This document shows, piece after piece, positions 58,396-64,000 of a stretch of DNA of 64,000 nt. A program made the position numbers and the translations under genes. A model generated the notes under the pieces. The model was not told where the DNA came from, searched no databases, and saw only the letters and a list, made by a program, of their open reading frames with translations. Each line of letters starts with the position of its first letter. Position 1 is the stretch's first letter. The stretch is from Methylobacter tundripaludum SV96 (lineage in GTDB: Bacteria > Pseudomonadota > Gammaproteobacteria > Methylococcales > Methylomonadaceae), in NCBI RefSeq assembly GCF_000190755.2, contig NZ_JH109153.1:124001-188000 (forward strand), read 5' to 3'.

Positions 58396-58520
58396 GGGTT
58401 CTTATTATGCGGAGACTTATCGCCTTGCGGTTGCCGACGATTTTAATTCATCATCGGTCATTGTTCTAATTTGTTAAACCGCTGCCCTACCCGGCAACTC
58501 CACGACACAATTGATTAAAA

Positions 58521-58940
58521 TCATTGCGTTACGGTTGCGGTTAATTGGCGTTCAACAAAAAATCTCCCGACACTGGCATTTATCGCGGTGGCGGTAATTT
58601 GGTACATATTGATTACAGTTGAGCCTTCAGTTGCTGGCGTCCGGGCGCATGTCACTGTCACGGTGTAGTTGACAGTACTTAAAGGCGTCGTTGGTACTGC
58701 CAACGGAAGGACAAATTGAGAGGAAGCCGGCGATGGTACACAATAGTTAACCCCCCTAACAGCTTGATAAACTCCCCACTCAATCCCCGATCGCGCCGCC
58801 TGATAAGCCATTGCACCCTCTTCATCCAGTGCGCTGCTTTGGTGCTGCATGATAGACACCCGGCCGATAAACACGGCGATACCACCCAATACCACGATCA
58901 GGAAAATAGCCATGATGAGGCTGAATCCGCGCTGTTTCAT
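58521..58940 (-). CDS. mshP: MSHA-type minor pilin MshP (PilX-like)
   Basis: A 139-residue protein beginning MKQRGFSLIMAIFLIVVLGG, a type IV pilin-like leader with a hydrophobic helix. It lacks a classic Glu5 context (GFSLIMAIF), as is usual for MshP/PilX. The rest is a small Thr/Ala-rich head with a few cysteines. The ATG lies right after the mshO stop (TAACATG), indicating coupling. It is a predicted minor pilin or assembly factor. Confidence 0.82.
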   Translation of the reverse strand: MKQRGFSLIMAIFLIVVLGGIAVFIGRVSIMQHQSSALDEEGAMAYQAARSGIEWGVYQAVRGVNYCVPSPASSQFVLPLAVPTTPLSTVNYTVTVTCARTPATEGSTVINMYQITATAINASVGRFFVERQLTATVTQ

Positions 58941-58941
58941 G

Positions 58942-59775
58942 TTACGGCACATTCTGGACATGAACCTGATGCAGCAACGTTACGCTGTCGCTGTTGTTGG
59001 ACAGGGTGAGGCGCATCACCACAAGATCGGCGCGTTGGGTGACCCCGGCATTATAGACAAAACTGCTGGTGGCGCAGTTAACGCCAGTTGCTAACCGGGC
59101 AATGCTGGTTGCGGCACTGAGCGGAACAATAGTGATATCGGTTGGCTGTGCGGCCTGTTTGGCATAACCGGAATAACGCCATAAGGTGTTTCCGATACAG
59201 GCAAATGTTACCGGTCCTGAAATGATCTGGAAACGATTGCCGGGCGACTCAAATAGAAACTGCATACCACCGCTAAAGCATATTCTAGTTGTAGACAGAG
59301 TACAGGTGGCACCGACAGTTGAAGTCAGCGCCACCACATTAGCCCCGGCATAAGCAGAGGCGGGGGTAGTGTTGTAGACCACGAGTTCTTGTCCCGCTAC
59401 AGGAGCGGATGGCAGCGCGCCGATCACATCGAAGCTGGTATCAGCAGCCACAAAATCCAGAATATCGCCTGCGCAGGCCGCACTGCAATCCTGTTCCTTG
59501 CGATAGCGCCCGCCGGTAGTAGTCGGCAAAAACTCGATAAAACTGTCGCTAACCCGTACGCTGTTAGGCAAAGCAGTACGAAGTTCACGCGCCATACGGC
59601 GCAAAGCGGTATCCGCCGCATCGGAAAGTTCGGCGCGGTCGAGTGCCTCGAAATAGCCGTTCAAGGGAGCGGCGAAGCTGGACGCCAAGACGGCAAGTAT
59701 TCCGGTGATGACTATCACCATGACGGCTTCAATCAGGGTAAATCCGGATTGGCTGCGGTTGCAGGATAGCATCAT
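58942..59775 (-). CDS. mshO: MSHA-type minor pilin MshO
   Basis: A 277-residue prepilin-like protein with the leader/cleavage and helix QSGFTLIEAVMVIVITGILA (Glu at mature position 5). The head domain includes LRRMARELRTALPNSVRV. It is typical of MshO in position and length. Its start overlaps the mshD stop (TGATG), so translation is coupled, which matters because mshD is frameshifted. Confidence 0.87.
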   Translation of the reverse strand: MMLSCNRSQSGFTLIEAVMVIVITGILAVLASSFAAPLNGYFEALDRAELSDAADTALRRMARELRTALPNSVRVSDSFIEFLPTTTGGRYRKEQDCSAACAGDILDFVAADTSFDVIGALPSAPVAGQELVVYNTTPASAYAGANVVALTSTVGATCTLSTTRICFSGGMQFLFESPGNRFQIISGPVTFACIGNTLWRYSGYAKQAAQPTDITIVPLSAATSIARLATGVNCATSSFVYNAGVTQRADLVVMRLTLSNNSDSVTLLHQVHVQNVP

Positions 59776-60378
59776 CAGGGCTCCCGTGGCGTATAGCGGG
59801 TGCGGTAACCTTCGAGCACCACGGTCGTGTTGAGCGGACCGGTGACAGTAACGGTGATCGACAGCGAGTTGGCAGCAGTAATACCGTTTATTGCCTTATT
59901 AACAACGGCCACGGCGGCGGTATAGCCGTTGAAGCCAAGATTGTTACCGGCAATATTCATGATAGCCCCTGACGCCATGCTGAATCCGTTATAGTCGCTG
60001 ACATTATCAAAAAAAGGGGCTGCGTAGCGCGTTTCGCCAGCCTCAGGACCAAGCTGACCGAGCACCAAGCGACTTTCGTCATTCGCACCGTCAGCCCCCC
60101 CCTGTGCAACCTGCCGCCGTGGTTGCTGTCGTGACATTGGGGTCGTCGGGATCACAAATGGTAAACGGCATCAGCTCGATTTCTTCCAGCAACGCTTCAG
60201 CAATCGCCAGTGCCTGCTTTTTGACCACCGGATCGGCGGAATGCCGTACGTTGAAATTGATCGAAGAAATAATCCCCGTCATCGCCACGCCAACGATGAC
60301 CATGAATATAATCAACTCTATCAGCGTTACGCCTCTTTGCCGGGCAGCCTCAGGAAAATTAGCAGGCTGTTTCTTCAT
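59775..60378 (-). pseudogene. mshD: mshD, frameshifted at a G8 run
   Basis: The first part encodes a prepilin leader (RQRGVTLIELIIFMVIVGVA) and runs to AAGCTGGG, then a stop at 60091. The rest of the protein (GADGANDESRLVLGQLGPEA to TVVLEGYRTRYTPREP) lies in another frame. The break is at a run of eight C on the plus strand (60095-60102, G8 on the coding strand). With seven G, one continuous frame of about 200 residues results, the normal length for MshD. It may be a true mutation, phase variation or a sequencing error. Confidence 0.85.
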
Positions 60379-60793
60379 GGACATATCCTGTCTCGGGTTC
60401 GAGGCATATTACCTTGATTACATCCCCGCCGGACACGGTAATGGTTGTCACGGTAGCCACGTTAGGCCGGCCAAGACCATTGAATGTCACAGTGCCAAGG
60501 CCGCTTACGGAGACGCCATTCGGCAAAGGGTCGCATTGTTCACCGGCTACTCGCAGTCCATTTACAGAAGAGCCGTTACAAGGATTAACCGGAAAAGTTA
60601 TTGTGTGCGTCGTCCGATGAGCAATAGCCAGTTTCTGCGCCAGTCTAATTGAAGATTTGACGATCTCTGCATAGTCGCTGGCCGCATGGCCGGCAAAGTT
60701 AAGTCGGGGCGCGGCGTAGGCTGTCAGTATACCCATGATAACTATTATCACGATCAATTCTATCAGCGAAAATCCGTTGCACCGCCTACTCAT
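60359..60793 (-). CDS. mshC: MSHA-type minor pilin MshC
   Basis: A 144-residue prepilin-like protein: CNGFSLIELIVIIVIMGILT (Glu at mature position 5), then a head with SSIRLAQKLAIAHRTT and four cysteines that could pair. The ATG at 60793 overlaps the end of the upstream ligase-like gene by 8 bases, and its own end overlaps mshD by 20 bases, so the genes are tightly coupled. The frame is open 25 codons further upstream without support. Confidence 0.85.
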   Translation of the reverse strand: MSRRCNGFSLIELIVIIVIMGILTAYAAPRLNFAGHAASDYAEIVKSSIRLAQKLAIAHRTTHTITFPVNPCNGSSVNGLRVAGEQCDPLPNGVSVSGLGTVTFNGLGRPNVATVTTITVSGGDVIKVICLEPETGYVHEETAC

Positions 60794-62585
60794 GCGACAC
60801 CGATTCAAACAATCGTTGTGCCGCTTTGAATTGTGGCCGTTTAAGCGCAAGCACCTTGGCTTGCTCAATGGCTTTAGCGTGCTCGCCTACAAAGTCCAGG
60901 CAACGCACGTATTCCATTTGAACAACATCCGGATGCGGTTGCAGACTTTTGGCTTGATTAATCAAAGTCATGATGTCCTGATGTGAAGCCGGTTGTTTAA
61001 GCATGGTTCCGTATTGGCGATGCAGGGCTGTTTTCTCCAGCAAATTATTGACTTCAAAAGGGTTAACTTCAAGTCCTTTGCTAAAAATAACATTGCTTTT
61101 TTCCAACAGATCGGGCCTATTCTGGGCAACGCCTTGATCCCGCCAAATGACGCCCTCTTTCCAGTAGTAGCCGGCAGTTCGCGGCTGCAAAGTCCGTGCA
61201 ACGCCACTCCAAAGCAAGGCTTGCTGTGCGTCTCCAGCCAGTAATCGGTACGAACTGTAATTGGCTGCAACCAAGGCAAAAGCGGGTAAGCCCAACCATG
61301 CCAGCAAACCCATCACCAGCGCGTTGCCGATAAATCCGGAACGCAAACCTAAAAAATATTGCATCGACATTTTCGGCAACTGCCAATGAGTTGCGCCCAT
61401 GTCGATGAGTTGTTGATTGATAATACCCAGATAAGCGCCAAAAACAGCCATCAACACCGGAATATAAAAAGGGTAGTCCACCAACGCATGAGCCAACATG
61501 GAAGTAATGGCTGCCGCAGACAGGATAAGCGGCAAGCGCTGCCCGGCCATTGCCTGCTGACGGAATTTGAACAATTGTCCGTACACCGCAACAATCAGTA
61601 ACAAAAACAAACCCAAGCCTAATAGGCCGGTTTCCAGTGCAAACTCCAGATAGTCATTGTGAACGAAAATTATGCGCCTATCGAGAAAGGGCGGTACTTT
61701 ATGGGCTTCAAAATAATAACCGAAGTTATAATAACCGATCCCCAACCACAAATGTTCGGCTAGTCCCTTCCAGGCAACCTGATATATTTCCCAACGATCT
61801 GAGGTATCGCCATACATGAGTGTGGCAAAAACAGCATCCGTGCTCCAACTGGCCAGCCCTAACCAGGCATAAAGTTTAAAAAAACCCAAAACAGAGAGAA
61901 ATCCAACAGCTACTCTGCGGTAGCGTCGCCAATGCGCCACTACTTCGGCTTTTCCAACTAAAGTTACCAAAAACAAAACACCGGACAGCAAACCTACATA
62001 ACCACCACGACTTTGCGTTGTGAGCAGTCCTGCAAACAGCAACAGCGTCAGCCCGTACACACCGCGCCCGCCACGGCCCAACAGATAATAGCTAAGAACC
62101 GGCATCAAACCGAGATTAAGCGCCGTCGCCAGAATATTAGGGGTTGCAAACAGCGCCTGCGCGCGCGCACTTTTTCTACCCAAAAATCCCCAGCCGGTCA
62201 GCCATTGCACCAGCGCCCAAACAGCAATCAGCCCAATAACCGCACAAAATATCTTAAAGCCTGTTTGCGTCAACCAGACAGAGCGGCACGAAGCGGCAAT
62301 AAAAGCAATCAACAGTGTAGCGGGAAAATAGATACCGCCGGCGTAGTAGGCGGGATTGAGGTACAACGCATTAATGAGCAGCAGCAGACAAAACCCGACT
62401 AATGCGGCGTTAATCCATGTCAGCGAAAGCCGTTCTTGTTGCTGCCTGGCCAATACCACCAATAAGCATAGCCCTAACCACCAGAAAAAAAAATCGATGT
62501 AGCGAGATGCCTGCAATAAGCAAAGCAATGCGCTAATGACAAAAAAGGGCGCGAACGCCCTTTTTAAAATTGAAACGAATTTCAA
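60786..62585 (-). CDS. O-antigen ligase / oligosaccharyltransferase-like membrane protein
   Basis: A 599-residue protein with about ten membrane segments in the first 440 residues. A Wzy_C-type periplasmic loop contains YGDTSDRWEIYQVAWKGLAE, GIGYYNFGYYF and HNDYLEFALETGLLG. The C-terminal 140 residues are helical and resemble TPR repeats. Relatives attach O-antigen to lipid A or glycans to pilins. Its location between the major pilin gene and mshC, which is not usual in Vibrio msh loci, suggests pilin O-glycosylation (inference). Confidence 0.8.
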   Translation of the reverse strand: MKFVSILKRAFAPFFVISALLCLLQASRYIDFFFWWLGLCLLVVLARQQQERLSLTWINAALVGFCLLLLINALYLNPAYYAGGIYFPATLLIAFIAASCRSVWLTQTGFKIFCAVIGLIAVWALVQWLTGWGFLGRKSARAQALFATPNILATALNLGLMPVLSYYLLGRGGRGVYGLTLLLFAGLLTTQSRGGYVGLLSGVLFLVTLVGKAEVVAHWRRYRRVAVGFLSVLGFFKLYAWLGLASWSTDAVFATLMYGDTSDRWEIYQVAWKGLAEHLWLGIGYYNFGYYFEAHKVPPFLDRRIIFVHNDYLEFALETGLLGLGLFLLLIVAVYGQLFKFRQQAMAGQRLPLILSAAAITSMLAHALVDYPFYIPVLMAVFGAYLGIINQQLIDMGATHWQLPKMSMQYFLGLRSGFIGNALVMGLLAWLGLPAFALVAANYSSYRLLAGDAQQALLWSGVARTLQPRTAGYYWKEGVIWRDQGVAQNRPDLLEKSNVIFSKGLEVNPFEVNNLLEKTALHRQYGTMLKQPASHQDIMTLINQAKSLQPHPDVVQMEYVRCLDFVGEHAKAIEQAKVLALKRPQFKAAQRLFESVSHE

Positions 62586-62590
62586 AAAAA

Positions 62591-62947
62591 TTAGCCACTA
62601 CAAAGAGCGGTGTCAACACTAAACGGAGTTCCAGTGGGAGCGTTAGAACCAGCATATGTAGCTGTGAGACTCGGGCATGTGCCTGAAAAGGTTACATCAG
62701 GCGACGTCAATGCGGTAGTGGTGTCTATAGCTGCCTTTGTAGAAGAGCTTCGGTTTTTTGCATAGCTAATTGCAGCCGCTGATTGAAATGCGGCAATCCC
62801 TCCGGCTACCACTGCCTGCTTAGCGTCTACATCAAGTCCTTGCAATTTCGGTAATGCAGTCGCTGCCAGAATACCCAAAATCACGATAACAACAACCAGT
62901 TCGATTAAGGTAAAACCGGATTGAGCCTGTCTAAATTGTGTGTTCAT
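62591..62947 (-). CDS. mshA: MSHA-type pilin
   Basis: A 118-residue type IV pilin: short leader MNTQFRQAQSG, then FTLIELVVVIVILGILAATA (Glu at mature position 5) and MSHA-like LPKLQGLDVDAKQAVVAGG. Two cysteines near the C-terminus (GTCPSL, ALCSG) could form the D-region loop. It is a little shorter than Vibrio MshA. It lies 5 bases upstream of the ligase-like gene on the same strand. Confidence 0.88.
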   Translation of the reverse strand: MNTQFRQAQSGFTLIELVVVIVILGILAATALPKLQGLDVDAKQAVVAGGIAAFQSAAAISYAKNRSSSTKAAIDTTTALTSPDVTFSGTCPSLTATYAGSNAPTGTPFSVDTALCSG

Positions 62948-63038
62948 AATTATCTCTTTATTATTAATAACCTAAGGCCGCAGCCCATACTTTTTAGGAC
63001 CTCAGCCCTTGTGTTAGCATAGCGTAATAAATGAAAAT

Positions 63039-63656
63039 TTACAAATTCCCCCACTCCCCTTCCCCACAAAATAAATAATACCTGAGCACGACAAGGACAT
63101 ATAGACTGGCGGTCAGGATCAATGCACCAAAAAACCGGTGATAGCGGAAGAAGAACTGTTCGATAAAATGATGTTTGCTGTTGATCCAGAACGACACATG
63201 TTCAGTGCAAATCCAGCGATTGGCCGATGTCTCAATATCGCGTAGCAGGCTGGGTTTGGTCAGCACGATGCCGCCAATCAGCGCCGCCAGTACACTACCG
63301 ATCAGTAGCATTGTGACCAGGGCGTCCGACAACCACCAGTAGTTCTTCGGTATCAAGGTTGAAATAAATCTGAGGTTGTAGCGAAACAGAAAAGTGTGCA
63401 ACACAAACACAGCCCCGATCAGTACAGCCGCTCCCATCAACCGATGATGCCGGTAGATAAAAGGCTCTACCCGTCGCCGACAATCAAACTGCACGGCGAT
63501 TTTTTCAGTGCAAATCCAGCGGGAAATCTGTTGATTCAAGCGCATCAACTGTTCAGGCTTGAGCAGCATTGCCGCCCCCACCAAAATACCCACAATACTG
63601 CCGCTCCAAAAAAACATCAGCGCAGACTGCAGCAGAATTTGATTCAATATGTTCAT
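63039..63656 (-). CDS. Membrane protein with internal duplication, between two pilin genes
   Basis: 205 residues with four hydrophobic segments. The two halves match: LLKPEQL..SRWICTEKIAV..FIYRHHRLMGAAVL and LTKPSLL..NRWICTEHVSF..FFRYHRFFGALIL. Each half has a K-P-x-x-L, R-W-I-C-T-E and Y/R-H-R motif next to a membrane helix. I do not recognise the family. It sits between two pilin genes, so a role in pilus assembly or modification is possible. Confidence 0.65.
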   Translation of the reverse strand: MNILNQILLQSALMFFWSGSIVGILVGAAMLLKPEQLMRLNQQISRWICTEKIAVQFDCRRRVEPFIYRHHRLMGAAVLIGAVFVLHTFLFRYNLRFISTLIPKNYWWLSDALVTMLLIGSVLAALIGGIVLTKPSLLRDIETSANRWICTEHVSFWINSKHHFIEQFFFRYHRFFGALILTASLYVLVVLRYYLFCGEGEWGNL

Positions 63657-63719
63657 GGTATTAAGTATAAATTCGGTTTACCCCCCAACCCTATCGACAA
63701 TTGCCGATAGGGAGTGAAG

Positions 63720-64000
63720 CTAACAGCCTGTCGTAGTAATAATGCTGATAATGGGCGCGGCATTGGCGACGGGTTCGGTATAGGTAAATGAGCAAGCGCT
63801 GGAGGAACTGCCGCCACGCACTTGAAAAGTTGCTACCGACCCTGACGAGATATAGTCATACCCCTCTGCCTGCAATTCGGTCTGGTTTGGATTAAATACG
63901 GTGGTCAGTCCTGCGGCGGTCAATATACCCGTTGTGCCGATTGAGGTAGCCGCGGGATAGCCGTTAACCAGGTTAATAATACCCGCCTCGCTACACAGGG
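63720..64000 (-). CDS. Second MSHA-type pilin, C-terminal part (runs off right edge)
   Basis: The open frame extends through the right edge. The visible 92 residues include CSEAGIINLVNGYPAATSIG, GILTAAGL and ACSFTYTEPV, with a C-terminal cysteine (TTTGC). This head pattern is typical of MshA/MshB-type pilins. The N-terminal leader is outside the window. In Vibrio the order is mshB-mshA-mshC-D-O-P-Q, so this could be mshB or a second mshA. Confidence 0.8.
   Translation of the reverse strand, partial: LCSEAGIINLVNGYPAATSIGTTGILTAAGLTTVFNPNQTELQAEGYDYISSGSVATFQVRGGSSSSACSFTYTEPVANAAPIISIITTTGC

Noticed and set aside
60104-60652. Plus-strand frame of 182 codons opposite mshC and mshD
   Set aside because: It is antisense to two pilin genes with clear prepilin motifs.

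Overview
The window looks like a chromosomal segment of a free-living gammaproteobacterium. Gene order around carAB-greA-yhbY-rlmE-ftsH-glmM-tpiA-secG-tRNA-Leu matches what is known for pseudomonads and relatives, and many proteins resemble Methylococcales (Methylobacter-like) homologues. The methanotroph placement is an inference from overall likeness and repeat style; no methane-oxidation gene lies in the window.

Layout. 1-18,030: housekeeping genes in mixed orientation. These are a PilZ-like fragment at the edge, purL, bamC-dapA, yaiI, deaD, dnaQ, yajD, a PilZ protein, two isocitrate dehydrogenases of opposite cofactor type, aconitase B and zapE. Between acnB and zapE sits a tandem array of a ~116-bp unit made of a palindrome plus the first codons of a GIY-YIG nuclease gene, followed by the intact nuclease gene and an inverted palindrome. 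18,056-24,260 is an accessory patch: an AT-rich NACHT NTPase (candidate anti-phage gene), a fatty acid desaturase, an IS630-type element inserted inside a small membrane-protein gene, a DUF2780 protein and REP-like palindromes. 24,258-27,138 carries mltD, a methyltransferase gene and rnhA.

27,139-28,061 has no gene but contains a cluster of DnaA-box-like 9-mers and a potential structured element. 28,062-40,264 is a complete chemotaxis operon read leftward (cheY, cheA, cheW, PAS-type receptor, cheW, parA-like, STAS, cheR, cheD, a receiver-only CheB paralogue, cheB). It ends with a receptor-tip-like small protein and an oxygen-binding di-iron protein, so the system may sense oxygen or redox state.

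40,413-51,490 is the conserved translation, division and pyrimidine block (tRNA-Leu(GAG), secG, tpiA, glmM, ftsH, rlmE, yhbY, greA, carB, carA), with folP absent from its usual place. 51,675-64,000 holds a membrane protein of unknown function and an MSHA-type pilus locus read leftward (pilin, unknown protein, pilin, O-antigen-ligase-like protein, mshC, mshD, mshO, mshP, then mshQ). Two genes here are broken by small indels: mshD at a G8 run, and the HEPN toxin of an MNT/HEPN module sitting between mshP and mshQ.

Most promising for novelty: the GIY-YIG/palindrome array, the chemotaxis tail genes with a double receptor-tip protein, the solo NACHT gene, the DnaA-box cluster, and the homopolymer frameshifts in the pilus locus.
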